Positions 39,900 through 48,533 of a stretch of 64,000 nt of DNA are shown here, one piece after another (within the stretch, counting starts at the first letter, position 1; each line of letters begins with the position of its first letter). The stretch lies in the NCBI GenBank assembly GCA_025462735.1, contig JAOAPC010000016.1, forward strand, positions 124,001-188,000. Direction: 5' to 3'. The translations under genes were made by a program, and so were the position numbers. Under the pieces are notes generated by a model, which saw only the letters and a program-made list of their open reading frames with translations, was not told the origin of the DNA and ran no database searches. Source of the stretch: Acidobacteriaceae bacterium. Lineage in GTDB: Bacteria > Acidobacteriota > Terriglobia > Terriglobales > Acidobacteriaceae.

Positions 39900-40913
39900 T
39901 CAGTACAGGGCGGCTGTGGCAGCTGGAAAGTAACTGCGATAGCACACAGCTATCTGGCCGTCGTTCTCATCGGTATGCGGCAGCGCAATAAATGCCGCGT
40001 GCAGGGCCACAGCGGCAATTGGTTTAGCAATCTCGATCGCCTGTTCGCGCTGCCATGGCGTCGGAACGCTGCTTGTAGTTGGGTGAACCGTTGTCGCCGG
40101 ACTCAAACGCGGATAATGAAAGCATATTCTTCCACCCGACTCATCGCCCGCAACAAACAACGCGGACCACTCCTGAAAGAATGCGCCTCCCTCGCGGTCC
40201 ACGAACGCTACAACCGTTTGCAAGCCCGCACCCGCCGGGGGCGCACCGCCCAGGAGAGGTTGCGCCAGTATTAAAGAAGTCGCGGTGACCTGCGCAACCC
40301 TACCGAGGTTAAAAGTCACACGACGAATATAATCCGCGTCTTGATTCACGTCGGTGGGATTGTTAACGTATGCGGCCGAAATTCCAGTGCCGACATAGCC
40401 CGTCTGTTGTTGGTAATCCGCGTCGACGGCGATAATGTCGCCTACGGAAAATGAATTTACTGATCCGACGCCCACGATTATTTCGGCTGCGCTGGAACCC
40501 GGCAGCACAGCAATCGGCGTCAGAGGGTTTCCGCCGGAAGGCTGTGCTTCCGCATTAGGATCCGTAGCGAGGACATTCATGTGCTCGGAGCCGCCCGCTA
40601 GCGCCATCTGCAACTTTCCCCATTCGCGAAAGTCGAAATCAATTCGCGCGTCAAGCGTGCCGCGAAATTGCGCGGCAGCAGCGCCTCGGACGCCTGCGCG
40701 TAACGGTTCATTCGGCGTAAGGCTGACGCGCTGGAAATTGTCGATCCAGCCCAGGTTGATCCAGGGAGCGGGTGGGGAGTCGAGCGGAAACGCTCCATAC
40801 TTTCCGGGATCGAAAATTGCCGGGACCCCGGAGACGCGATTGACCGGCGCAAAGTAAGCGCGCACACGTAGGCCCACCGGCACCATGGCGCCGCGAACTG
40901 CGAAGCTGCTCAT
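39900..40913 (-). CDS. Probable phage major tail (tube) protein
   Basis: 337 residues, beta-rich, with a repeated outlook of GLRVRAYFAPVNRVSG start and WINLGWIDNFQRVSL. It stands between the tail terminator and hub genes, where tube proteins sit. No tape-measure gene follows before the hub. Assigned mainly by position and size. Confidence 0.55.
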   Translation of the reverse strand: MSSFAVRGAMVPVGLRVRAYFAPVNRVSGVPAIFDPGKYGAFPLDSPPAPWINLGWIDNFQRVSLTPNEPLRAGVRGAAAAQFRGTLDARIDFDFREWGKLQMALAGGSEHMNVLATDPNAEAQPSGGNPLTPIAVLPGSSAAEIIVGVGSVNSFSVGDIIAVDADYQQQTGYVGTGISAAYVNNPTDVNQDADYIRRVTFNLGRVAQVTATSLILAQPLLGGAPPAGAGLQTVVAFVDREGGAFFQEWSALFVAGDESGGRICFHYPRLSPATTVHPTTSSVPTPWQREQAIEIAKPIAAVALHAAFIALPHTDENDGQIAVCYRSYFPAATAALY

Positions 40914-41021
40914 AATGAAGTCACCCGATTAGTATTCGTATTAAGCACTCAGCCCGACGCACGCTTCCGCCTAAAATGACGGCCTTCGCCCTGCTGAATG
41001 CTGAGTGCTAAGTGCTGGGGG

Positions 41022-41552
41022 TTAGAAACTCACTTCAGAAAAGAAGAAAACTTTCAGGTTCGACGTTCGTTCCAGCCGAATTCCAGCCGTGCCGCGCGGC
41101 AGAGCTTCGGTTCGCGGAGCTTCGCTGCCCACAACTTTTCCAAGTTGAGGCGTGCTCCACACAATGCTGGTACCTAGCCCGGCGGCAGGCGTTTGCGTAT
41201 AGTCGCGCTTGGGCGTGGTTGCAGGCTGACAGATTCTGATGAGCTCGGTATCGAGGGCGGCCAGTGTGCGTCCGCGATCGACTCCCGATTCCGCAGTGCC
41301 AAAGGTGTGATAAGAAATCAGGCACTCCAGCGAAAAGATTGCCCGGTCGCCGGTCTGCTGCGGCACAGGTTGCGCCGCTCCCCACTCGATGTAAAACGCG
41401 TCGGGCAGTGGCTTAATCGGAATCACAGCTTCATTTTCAGCGACGACAACTGCCGGCCGGGTGACTCCATTCAAAGTAATCATGCGTGATGGATTTAGCG
41501 CTGCCAGCCGGTCACGCAGCGTGATGTAAAAAGTGTCTTTGGTGAATTGCAT
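41022..41552 (-). CDS. Probable tail terminator/minor tail protein
   Basis: 176 residues. FTKDTFYITLRDRLAALNP, the strand RAIFSLECLISYHTFGTAES and a C-terminal beta stretch fit a tail-completion or terminator protein located between connectors and tube gene. Family is not certain. Confidence 0.5.
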   Translation of the reverse strand: MQFTKDTFYITLRDRLAALNPSRMITLNGVTRPAVVVAENEAVIPIKPLPDAFYIEWGAAQPVPQQTGDRAIFSLECLISYHTFGTAESGVDRGRTLAALDTELIRICQPATTPKRDYTQTPAAGLGTSIVWSTPQLGKVVGSEAPRTEALPRGTAGIRLERTSNLKVFFFSEVSF

Positions 41553-41557
41553 GAGCT

Positions 41558-41590
41558 AGCTTTCAGCCGTCAGCTATCAGCCATCAGCTA
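41558..41590. repeat. Short intergenic repeat (GCTGATGGCTGA type)
   Basis: CTTTCAGCCGTCAGCTATCAGCCATCAGC within the spacer after a tail gene; one of two facing copies here. Confidence 0.6.
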
Positions 41591-41665
41591 ACGGCACAAA
41601 CCTTTACGCGGTAATCGGACGCAACAAGATTTCTACAGAATCAAAAACAGACGTAATTTCGTAGA

Positions 41666-41692
41666 AAGCTGAGAGCTGATAGCTGACGGCTG
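41666..41692. repeat. Short intergenic repeat (GCTGATGGCTGA type)
   Basis: AAGCTGAGAGCTGATAGCTG then ACGGCTG, the complementary orientation of the copy 80 bases to the left; together they could pair. Confidence 0.6.
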
Positions 41693-41695
41693 CTC

Positions 41696-42097
41696 TTACT
41701 CCACTCCCACCAGCCGGTACAAATAAGCCGTTCCCGCGAAGTATTCCGTGTTCGCACTCTCGATGTGGAAGAGATCGCTCTGATACTGAATTCCCAGAGC
41801 CAGATCGAACAATGCTTCAGCGGTATCTGCTCCTTCGTCATCAACCGCATTCGCCACGGCCGAAGCGGAGATCAGAAATTCCAGGCGCACTCGCGGTCCG
41901 GTATTGGGCGCCGGAAGGGTGCGCACCACGACTGGCGAAATGGTCACCGTCTGCACGCCGGGATCGGTTAGCCCCAACTGCGTGCTGTCACTTCCTGTTT
42001 GAGTTGGCATCGGAAGTACGAGCCCGACTTCGTCTCCACCGAGCGCGCGCAGCAAAGCATCGGCGGCCCGCATAACTGCAGTTCCTGCGATCGCCAT
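41696..42097 (-). CDS. Head-tail connector-type protein
   Basis: 133 residues. A short N-terminal helix (MRAADALLRALGGDEVGLVL) is followed by beta strands and VRLEFLISASAVANAVDD; the C-terminus FAGTAYLYRLVGVE is beta. It sits between the connector and tail terminator genes, four bases after the former. Probably a head-closure or joining protein, by position. Confidence 0.55.
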   Translation of the reverse strand: MAIAGTAVMRAADALLRALGGDEVGLVLPMPTQTGSDSTQLGLTDPGVQTVTISPVVVRTLPAPNTGPRVRLEFLISASAVANAVDDEGADTAEALFDLALGIQYQSDLFHIESANTEYFAGTAYLYRLVGVE

Positions 42098-42100
42098 GGA

Positions 42101-42727
42101 TCATCTCGTTTTCTGCGCCACAAAGGGCGCGAGCATTGAACGCACGGTAGCATCGAGCAAATCCGGCGCGAAGTAATCCATGCGGAAACGGTCCATGCGG
42201 CCAGTCTTCACATTCACGGCCGGAGTCGCCTGGGCATTGCGGACCACCTGCGCGCAGGCGTATTTAACCGCGTCAGGAATCGTGGCGTATCCCGCCGTGT
42301 AGATCATGTCCACCTCGCTGAACCACAGGCCGACGAGGTTCAACGGCAGCGTGAGTTCGCCGGTAGCTGGATCGAAGTCGACCGACGCCGGGTCGATGTT
42401 GCTCCAGGTTCCTGGCATTCCAAACATGAGCGCCACATCGAGTCGTAGGTCATCGAACGGCCATTTTCCCCGGCGTGGAACCGTATATCGCCCACGGCCG
42501 GAGATAATAGGCGAAGTGGAGGGCCCTAACGGGACAAGTGGAAGATATGTGAGGTGAATAGTATTGCGATCGGGCATCATGCGGATGCGTTCTTCATATT
42601 GCGCAATCGCCAGCGTCGCGCGCCGGCAATGGGCGTCAATAAGCGACGACGCAGCCCCCACCAGCGACGGCTCAGTCGTCGTGTCCAGTCCGTAGAGTTG
42701 GTATTCGGTTGGAGAGAGATAGTTCAC
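42101..42727 (-). CDS. Phage head-tail connector (gp6-like)
   Basis: 208 residues. N-terminal LSPTEYQLYGLDTTTEPSLV, helical AASSLIDAHCRRATLAIAQY and the C-terminal IPDAVKYACAQVVRNAQATP are like the phage connector 1 family. It joins capsid portal vertex to tail. It follows the major capsid gene after a spacer that carries a repeat element. Confidence 0.6.
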   Translation of the reverse strand: MNYLSPTEYQLYGLDTTTEPSLVGAASSLIDAHCRRATLAIAQYEERIRMMPDRNTIHLTYLPLVPLGPSTSPIISGRGRYTVPRRGKWPFDDLRLDVALMFGMPGTWSNIDPASVDFDPATGELTLPLNLVGLWFSEVDMIYTAGYATIPDAVKYACAQVVRNAQATPAVNVKTGRMDRFRMDYFAPDLLDATVRSMLAPFVAQKTR

Positions 42728-42778
42728 GAAATCGGCTCCTTGCGTGTAGCTGTTTGCTGTTAATTTGATAAACCTTCG

Positions 42779-42813
42779 TCAGCCGTCAGCTGTCGGTCAT
42801 CAGCTTGTAAGCT
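42779..42813. repeat. Short intergenic repeat (GCTGATGGCTGA type)
   Basis: TCAGCCGTCAGCTGTCGGTC and CATCAGCTTGTAAGCTG before a connector gene. Confidence 0.6.
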
Positions 42814-42840
42814 GTGGTCAATGTGTGCGAATCGAAAAAA

Positions 42841-42931
42841 ATGTCATTCCGAATCGCTTTTAGCGATGAAGAACCTGCTTTGCGAAGGCGATAAGCAGAT
42901 CCTTCAGGAATAAATTCCTTCGGAATGACAT
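42841..42931. repeat. Three-hairpin palindromic repeat, copy A
   Basis: Outer arms ATGTCATTCCGAA and TTCGGAATGACAT are exact complements. Inside: side hairpin TCGCTTTTAGCGA (42854-42866), central stem GAAGAACCTGCTT with AAGCAGATCCTTC (two mismatches), then side hairpin AGGAATAAATTCCT. This is the same layout as copy B, with different side-stem bases. Confidence 0.8.
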
Positions 42932-42981
42932 CCCGCGTGAACGGGTGCGGCCAATGGTCGAACCGAAAGCGACGGTAGTCC

Positions 42982-43953
42982 TTACCGATCGACCTTCACT
43001 TCGTAATGCGCGTAGGAAGCACCCTTCACCACCACGCCCCCGAACTTCACCACCACGTTTTGCGCAGCCAGAGTACTTGGCAAGCCGAGCTGGAAAACGC
43101 GAGGATTCGGATCGGTGAGCCAGTGGTACTCGATCATGTCCTCACTAACGATGTAAGCCGGCAGCACCGCAGTGCCGCTGCCGGGAGTTCCGGTGTAACC
43201 GAGCGCCCACTCGGGGATCAGTGGCAAGTCGCCGGCCTGAGTGCTGAGCGCCTTCACGCGGAAGCCGCCGGTGATTTCAACCGTGTTGAGAACGACGTTG
43301 AATGCCGTCTTCATTTCGCGGTCGATCAGATCGAGCAGCACCGGATTCGCATAGATGGCAGTTGGCCTCACTGCGTAGCTGGAGTTCGAGACCATCTGCG
43401 CCACCGTGGACTTCAGCCCGTCGACGATGCTCGCCGAGGTCCCAATGGTTGTGGTATTGCCACCAGCTTCGATCTGGCCTATCGCGCCGAAATATTGCAG
43501 CGTGGTCGGCGTAGATAGCGAAGTATCGGTACCATTCCAGAGCGAGACGTCATGCGTGCGCATGATGCCGTCGATGGCATCCGCGAGATCTTTTGCCTGC
43601 AGATACGCGAACTGGCTCTGCTGACTGCCGACCTCGAGGTCGAAAAGGTTGTAGTTGATCTGTGAGACCAGCGCCTTCAATGGCACGCTGCGCTCCGCCC
43701 GGTTTGGGGCCTGCACTGTCGGGGCGATGTTGCGCGGATCGACAAATGCCTGTGCTGCAGTTGGCTGAGGAATTGCCAGTTCCTCGAAGAACCGCGATGG
43801 GTGCCCGGTTGCAGGCACCTGCTTAATACGCTGTCCGAAAGCGCCGCGCCGACGTACGATGTCGGTAATTTCTGTGAGATAGCGGTTAACTTCAATCGCA
43901 CCCGGCCCAAGGAAATCGGCAGCTGCGTGCAGGTCAATAAATTGTGCGTTCAT
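42982..43953 (-). CDS. Phage major capsid protein
   Basis: 323 residues from ATG 43953 with AGGAGAAAAC upstream. N-terminal helix LHAAADFLGPGAIEVNRYL, a loop, then AERSVPLKALVSQINYNLFD and the DAIDGIMRTHDVSLWNG region, with a C-terminus ending in beta strands, fit a HK97-type capsid fold. It is preceded by a scaffold-like gene. The strong ribosome site fits high expression. Confidence 0.8.
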   Translation of the reverse strand: MNAQFIDLHAAADFLGPGAIEVNRYLTEITDIVRRRGAFGQRIKQVPATGHPSRFFEELAIPQPTAAQAFVDPRNIAPTVQAPNRAERSVPLKALVSQINYNLFDLEVGSQQSQFAYLQAKDLADAIDGIMRTHDVSLWNGTDTSLSTPTTLQYFGAIGQIEAGGNTTTIGTSASIVDGLKSTVAQMVSNSSYAVRPTAIYANPVLLDLIDREMKTAFNVVLNTVEITGGFRVKALSTQAGDLPLIPEWALGYTGTPGSGTAVLPAYIVSEDMIEYHWLTDPNPRVFQLGLPSTLAAQNVVVKFGGVVVKGASYAHYEVKVDR

Positions 43954-44043
43954 GTTTTCTCCTGAAGAAAGAATGTGTGCTTCGATCAGATTTTCTGTGC
44001 CAGAACAACGTCAGCCGCAAGCCACCAGCAAACCATTTGACAT

Positions 44044-44134
44044 CTGTCATTCCGAGGACCTTCAGGTCCGAGGAACCTGCTTTGTTGTTTGAGAGCAGCA
44101 GATTCCTCACCGCTAAAGCGGTTCGGAATGACAG
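44044..44134. repeat. Three-hairpin palindromic repeat, copy B
   Basis: Outer arms CTGTCATTCCGA and TCGGAATGACAG. Side hairpin GGACCTTCAGGTCC (44056-44069), central stem GAGGAACCTGCT with AGCAGATTCCTC (one mismatch), side hairpin ACCGCTAAAGCGGT (44109-44122). Side stems differ from copy A yet stay paired. Confidence 0.8.
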
Positions 44135-44167
44135 CGTCTGAGAGTTTCTTGATAGCTCATAGCTGTC

Positions 44168-44590
44168 CTACTCGATCATTCCGGCGCGTGCCATTTCCGC
44201 TTTCACCGCAATGCGCTGTTCGACACTGAGGGTTTGCAGAGTTTTGTCGAGAGCGCCGGCTTCGAGCTTGTCTCCGAGTTCGGCATTATTTTTCGAGAGC
44301 AGCGCGGAGACAAATGGCGACAGAGTTTTGCGAGTTAGCCGCGCGGCCTGTGCCTTGAGGTCCGAATTTACCTTCTCGAGTTCAGCTACGCGGTGCTCAA
44401 GTTCGCGCGAGCCTCCCGCGTTCACTTCCACTCCGCGTTCTTCGACCGCGGCCACAATGCGATCGACTTTTGCGTTCAGCGTTTCCTGTTGTGCGTCTAG
44501 TTTTCCCAGAACGCGGTCCAAAGTTTCAGCCGCGTTCGCCAGGCGATCGGCGGCAGCGGCCAGTTGATTAAGGGTTTCGTTGTGTTCCAT
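44168..44590 (-). CDS. Probable capsid scaffold protein
   Basis: 140 residues from ATG 44590 with AAAGGAGAACTC upstream. Mostly coiled coil (ETLNQLAAAADRLANAAETL, ELEHRVAELEKVNSDLKAQA), followed by a conserved-looking C-terminal helix pair (TLQTLSVEQRIAVKAEMARA). Size, helices and location just before the capsid gene fit an assembly scaffold. Confidence 0.65.
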   Translation of the reverse strand: MEHNETLNQLAAAADRLANAAETLDRVLGKLDAQQETLNAKVDRIVAAVEERGVEVNAGGSRELEHRVAELEKVNSDLKAQAARLTRKTLSPFVSALLSKNNAELGDKLEAGALDKTLQTLSVEQRIAVKAEMARAGMIE

Positions 44591-44605
44591 GAGTTCTCCT
44601 TTTTA

Positions 44606-44634
44606 GCGATCAGCTGTCAGCCTCAGCTGTCAGG
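44606..44634. repeat. Short intergenic repeat (GCTGATGGCTGA type)
   Basis: CGATCAGCTGTCAGCCTCAG then CTGTCAG. Confidence 0.5.
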
Positions 44635-44652
44635 GGAGACACCCTTTCCACT

Positions 44653-44680
44653 TGTCATTCCGAGGACCTTCGGAATGACA
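44653..44680. repeat. Short hairpin form of the three-hairpin repeat, copy C
   Basis: TGTCATTCCGAGG plus ACC plus TTCGGAATGACA: only the outer stem of copies A and B is kept, so it looks like a minimal or collapsed copy. Confidence 0.7.
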
Positions 44681-44695
44681 GATGAAATGGGGTGT

Positions 44696-44728
44696 GCTGA
44701 TGGCTGATGGCTGACGGCTGAAAGCTGA
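44696..44728. repeat. Short intergenic repeat (GCTGATGGCTGA type)
   Basis: GCTGATGGCTGATGGCTGAC and GGCTGAAAGCTGA, the most regular copy, one base before a gene end. Confidence 0.65.
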
Positions 44729-44729
44729 T

Positions 44730-45266
44730 TTATTCCAACTCGATCCACGTATCCCGATATGCGGCTTTGTCGCGGCGAAGAATCGCGGCTCCGGTGAAGG
44801 TCACATGCGTCAGCGTCCAAATTTTTGCGCGAACATCGGCGACGCTGGCATCTGCGATTTCGTACGACATCCCGAGAGGGTTCTGTGGCCGACTGCGTGC
44901 TGAGCCGCTCGCGTGAATAATTCCCGACTCGATCTGCTGCACAATCTCCGGAAAATCTTTGGCGAAGAGATATCCGCTAAGTTCAAGCTCTTTGCCGGCG
45001 ATTTCCGCGCGCGTGATGACGCCAACTTTGCATCGCGCATCGTGGCGATCGAAGCTTGGGGAGAAGTCGAGTGCCATGCCAAGCAACGACGGCAGCGCTC
45101 GTTCGGCGGCGGTACGAGTCAGAATCACGCGATGGCCGCGCGACCCGGCCGGCGGCTTATCTGAAGGAGTGTCCACCAGCGTCAACACACCGCGGAACGG
45201 TTCCCGGTTCGGATGCCCGTGAACTGCGGGCATGGCAATCGCCATAGATGCAAGTTGGAAATTCAT
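44730..45266 (-). CDS. Probable prohead protease
   Basis: 178 residues from ATG 45266; the longer open frame upstream runs through repeat DNA. Segment LDFSPSFDRHDARCKVGVIT supplies a His, and GMSYEIADASV a Ser in the G-x-S-x-E context of HK97-like prohead proteases. The THVTFTGAAILRRD end also fits. It would mature the head and is placed correctly between portal and scaffold. Confidence 0.6.
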   Translation of the reverse strand: MNFQLASMAIAMPAVHGHPNREPFRGVLTLVDTPSDKPPAGSRGHRVILTRTAAERALPSLLGMALDFSPSFDRHDARCKVGVITRAEIAGKELELSGYLFAKDFPEIVQQIESGIIHASGSARSRPQNPLGMSYEIADASVADVRAKIWTLTHVTFTGAAILRRDKAAYRDTWIELE

Positions 45267-45308
45267 AGGTAGGTATCGCTCCTGGCCTTTCTGGCTTTCT
45301 TGTAACTG

Positions 45309-45368
45309 TGTCATCCTGAGCGGAACAGAATCATTCGCGCGCGAATGATTCTGTGGGGTCGAAGGACC
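45309..45368. repeat. TGTCATCCTGAG-type palindromic repeat, copy 1
   Basis: Conserved arms TGTCATCCTGAGCG and GTCGAAGGAC flank a perfect 30-base palindrome (45325-45354, ACAGAATCATTCGCG then its complement). Confidence 0.7.
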
Positions 45369-45466
45369 CCGCGTTCTTTGTATTGGCGGAAGTTGCGACG
45401 GGCGTTCAACCTGTGACCTCCTAAGAATGCCCCGCCGGCTGCAGACCGACACCAAGCATTCCAGAG

Positions 45467-45524
45467 GTCCTTCGACTCCGGGACTGGTCTGCATCGCAGA
45501 CCAGTCCCTTCGCTCAGGATGACA
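45467..45524. repeat. TGTCATCCTGAG-type palindromic repeat, copy 2 (inverted)
   Basis: GTCCTTCGAC, then GGACTGGTCTGC-ATC-GCAGACCAGTCC, then CTTCGCTCAGGATGACA. The core pairs perfectly but shares no sequence with copy 1. Confidence 0.7.
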
Positions 45525-45535
45525 GGGATGTTTGG

Positions 45536-45567
45536 GGCTGATGGCTGATGGCTGAAGGGTGAGAGCT
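45536..45567. repeat. Short intergenic repeat (GCTGATGGCTGA type)
   Basis: GGCTGATGGCTGATGGCTGA then AGGGTGAGAGCT, just after the portal stop. Confidence 0.6.
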
Positions 45568-45570
45568 TAT

Positions 45571-46821
45571 CTACAACGGCACCAGCCCGCGCATTCGCCG
45601 GACTTCGTTCACCGTAAGCACGCCGGATTGCAGCAGGATTTGCTGTATCTGCGCCTCTTCCATGGCGTCTCCGGGACCGTCCACATCGGTGAAGACAAAC
45701 TCAAGATCGTCCCAGCCGAGCTTTTTGCAGATTGCGTCGCGCGTGAGATATTCGGCAAACAACCGCGCGGTCGGCACGATTGCCTGGCGAAAAGCCTGGT
45801 CATTCATCTCTGCTGCGGTCGAGCGGTTCACATCGCGCTCGAGACCAAGCGATTGCGGCGGCAAATCAAAGGCATCGGCAATAATGCGCATCAAGAATTC
45901 CTGCCACTGCAATCGCAGGTCGGCGTCTGTGCCTCCGCCGAAACGTAGCACTTCAGGTTTGTTTTCGACTGATAGTATCGGGACCCGACCTGTTCCCTCG
46001 ATCTCATCCTGCCACCACCGAATGAGCCGCTCGTGCTGCTCGGGCGTCGTGTTCTGCAACCACAGTGCATATTCGACCACCGAGTTTGACGCCAGCCTTC
46101 CGGCATAACGGTGCGCGCCAAGAAATGAGTTGATCGACTCGAACGCAACTTCCAAACGCCCGAGTCCAAAAGGCGTAAACGTGCGCGGGTTGAGGCGCAT
46201 GTAGATCAGCTCGTCGTCGCTTAAAAGAATGTTGGCATTCGGGCCAGCTTTCGACGTGACCTGTTCGTAGCGGATCGAACTCGGCAATCCGTCCCAGTCC
46301 GCGCGCATGTTAATCGTGGATCCGTCGACCGGCCACAAAGCCAGTGGAGCATTGGCATCATCTGTGGCTTCGACTTCGATTGCACCAAAGCCGCCGACAA
46401 TGACGTCTTCGAGCACCTGCTCTGCTAGGGAGCGAAACGAATCATCAGGATTGGGCGAAGCTAAGTTGCGCGTAAGAATGAGAACACGCGTTTCAGCATC
46501 CGGTGATTGAGGCGTGCCAGGCTTTGACTGGACCCGCCAACGCATTCCGGCGATGTGGTCTTTTATTGTGTTGATCGCCCGCCGCGCCACTGGTATTTCC
46601 GAAAAGCGCCGCAGGTTCATCGGCGTGGGCCTGGGCATGGTCTGCGCCCGCGGCCCGTAAGTGTTGAGTATCGATGGGAGCGGCACCGTTCGGCGCTTGC
46701 CTTGCAGCATCCCGGTGGAGGCGCCTCCGGCGAAAATGCTTCCGTTCTGCGTCAGTCGGTTGACGAAAGACACTCCCGCAATCCGGCGCATTGCGCCGCG
46801 TAGCGTATTTGTGATGTTCAT
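45571..46821 (-). CDS. Phage portal protein
   Basis: 416 residues. Portal pattern: MNLRRFSEIPVARRAINTIK near the N-terminus, GFGAIEVEATDDANAPLALW, LIYMRLNPRT, and a long C-terminal region with VEYALWLQNTTPEQHERLIR and SLGLERDVNRSTAAEMNDQA. It forms the DNA entry ring in the capsid. A clear virion gene with gene order TerL, cargo, portal. Confidence 0.88.
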   Translation of the reverse strand: MNITNTLRGAMRRIAGVSFVNRLTQNGSIFAGGASTGMLQGKRRTVPLPSILNTYGPRAQTMPRPTPMNLRRFSEIPVARRAINTIKDHIAGMRWRVQSKPGTPQSPDAETRVLILTRNLASPNPDDSFRSLAEQVLEDVIVGGFGAIEVEATDDANAPLALWPVDGSTINMRADWDGLPSSIRYEQVTSKAGPNANILLSDDELIYMRLNPRTFTPFGLGRLEVAFESINSFLGAHRYAGRLASNSVVEYALWLQNTTPEQHERLIRWWQDEIEGTGRVPILSVENKPEVLRFGGGTDADLRLQWQEFLMRIIADAFDLPPQSLGLERDVNRSTAAEMNDQAFRQAIVPTARLFAEYLTRDAICKKLGWDDLEFVFTDVDGPGDAMEEAQIQQILLQSGVLTVNEVRRMRGLVPL

Positions 46822-46893
46822 GGGGATTTAAGACCTTCAGCAGCTAGGTATTAGAAAATCTGCTATCTGTAACTTGTGTCGATCTTCGTAGAG

Positions 46894-47709
46894 TTAGGGC
46901 CTTACTGCGACCCTGATTCCGTCCGCGATCTGCGGCATTGTTGCTGCAGGCGCCACGATGATTCCGTTTTCCTGCATCATGTCCAGCGCGAAATTCACTT
47001 CGTCTAGGCCGCGATCCACATCGTCATCCACCACGGCAGTTAGCCAAGCCTTCACGCCTTTCTTTGTCTGCATGCTGGCCGCGATCTGCGGAAAGCGTGC
47101 TGCCAAAATCATCCCCTGGTCGACCCTTTGCGCAAGCGAAACCGCATGAAGAAACTTGAACCCGTCATCCGCCGCATAGCCGAAGTCAAGTTTCAGAGGA
47201 TCACCCGGCCTGGTGTATTCGGACACCGCAATGTTTGTCTGCATTAATGCCAGTACGCCTGCCTTTTGCAGTTCGTCTCGCATCACGCTAAGTATGCGCT
47301 GTCGCCCGCTGATCTCTCGCTTCTCCGTTCCGGCCGGAGTTTCCAAATAAATCGTGTTGAGCCGCTCCATCTCCAGCGCCGGAGATTCAGTAAGGCAGAC
47401 CTGCAATTGTTCAAATCGAATCACATTCGACCAGGAATCTGCCAGTCTTTTCAGCAAGTCCGCACGCCGCTGCGGATCTTGCAAATCCTGCCGAATCTCA
47501 CGCTCGATGGCCTGCACTTCTTCAACGTCGGCCAGCGGATCGAAGCAGTGCAACCGCCTCCAGTTCCGGATAAAACGTACATCTGCAAATTCACCCGAGC
47601 CGCCTGCAGATGGCGCAATCGCCACCACGCCGAGATTGATGCTCTCGCCTTTGGTAGCGTCTCCGGCGTATCGCAGCAGGAAGAACTCAAGTTGTTGTAA
47701 GACAGCCAT
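46894..47709 (-). CDS. DUF3037 family protein
   Basis: 271 residues. QQLEFFLLRYAGDATKGESI and the PFADVR-like FADVRFIRNWRRLHCFDP start fit DUF3037, found beside HipA-like kinases. ATG 47709 lies three bases after the HipA-like stop, so they are translated as one unit. Function is unknown; a partner or control protein of the kinase is likely. Confidence 0.8.
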   Translation of the reverse strand: MAVLQQLEFFLLRYAGDATKGESINLGVVAIAPSAGGSGEFADVRFIRNWRRLHCFDPLADVEEVQAIEREIRQDLQDPQRRADLLKRLADSWSNVIRFEQLQVCLTESPALEMERLNTIYLETPAGTEKREISGRQRILSVMRDELQKAGVLALMQTNIAVSEYTRPGDPLKLDFGYAADDGFKFLHAVSLAQRVDQGMILAARFPQIAASMQTKKGVKAWLTAVVDDDVDRGLDEVNFALDMMQENGIIVAPAATMPQIADGIRVAVRP

Positions 47710-47712
47710 CAG

Positions 47713-48516
47713 CTAGTTCTCTACCCACTCCGGAAACGGGCTCCTCGGCGACATCCGGAAGCAGGTGATTAATTCCCGTACCCGTGCCCTTCGGGTGAGC
47801 AGTTCCTGTCCTAAGCTTTCCAGCGCGGCCCAGTCGCTCGCGTACCACTCGGGTGGAATTTCTCCCGCCTGTGACCAAATTTCGCTTTCGCACATTGTCT
47901 CTATCCGCGACAGCCAAGGCTCGAATGACTCCCAGCTCTTCACCCGGGCATATGCTTCGTTACGCGCGAACACCCCGCGCAACGGATAATCCGGAAAAGT
48001 CCATTCGCCCGCGTTGAAGCAGAAACCTTGATCGATAAAGGTCGCAGTGTATTTGCGTTCACGGCCTTTGCGCCAGAATGCCGCCTGACGTCCATTGGCG
48101 TTACCAGTCCATTTGTCGAGCGCCAACATGCCGGCGAATGCATCGAGATTTCGCACGCGATCGAACAGCTCAACCGGTAGCCAATCGTAAACCCGGCCTT
48201 CCACCGGATTTACCACGTATCGAGACCCGAACTGCAACCCTGGGGCGCACGCGATCACATTTCCCGCAAGCTGAATATTCAACTCGGGCGAATGCTTAAT
48301 CAGCCAATCATTCACTTCGACAACTTCTGTCGTCGGAACCGGCAAGCCGACCCGCTCCGCCAGCCGGGTTGCCAGAAGTTCATTGGCCAGAACCCGCAAA
48401 TGCTGCGGGTTATTACGAAACTTCACTACATAAAAATGACCGTCGGAGCAGCGCATCAAGTGGCTTTGCGCGCCGCCCCGCATCCTGCGAACGTGTTGGA
48501 CCGCATCCACTGGCAA
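47713..48516 (-). CDS. HipA-like kinase-fold protein
   Basis: 267 residues; TTG 48516 or GTG 48510 start. Kinase-fold signs: glycine loop region RRMRGGAQSH, Lys in FYVVKFRNNPQ (about 32), catalytic-loop-like LALDKWTGNANGRQ and metal-binding D in ATFIDQGFCF. It is shorter than HipA and lacks its antitoxin HipB. It sits with DUF3037 between terminase and portal genes, an odd position for a toxin-type kinase. Confidence 0.8.
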   Translation of the reverse strand: MPVDAVQHVRRMRGGAQSHLMRCSDGHFYVVKFRNNPQHLRVLANELLATRLAERVGLPVPTTEVVEVNDWLIKHSPELNIQLAGNVIACAPGLQFGSRYVVNPVEGRVYDWLPVELFDRVRNLDAFAGMLALDKWTGNANGRQAAFWRKGRERKYTATFIDQGFCFNAGEWTFPDYPLRGVFARNEAYARVKSWESFEPWLSRIETMCESEIWSQAGEIPPEWYASDWAALESLGQELLTRRARVRELITCFRMSPRSPFPEWVEN

Positions 48517-48533
48517 TGTTCGCTGTCAATCTC

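Noticed and set aside
45267-45494. Longer N-terminus for the prohead protease gene
   Set aside because: The extra 76 codons run across two palindromic repeats; ATG 45266 with a ribosome site is better.
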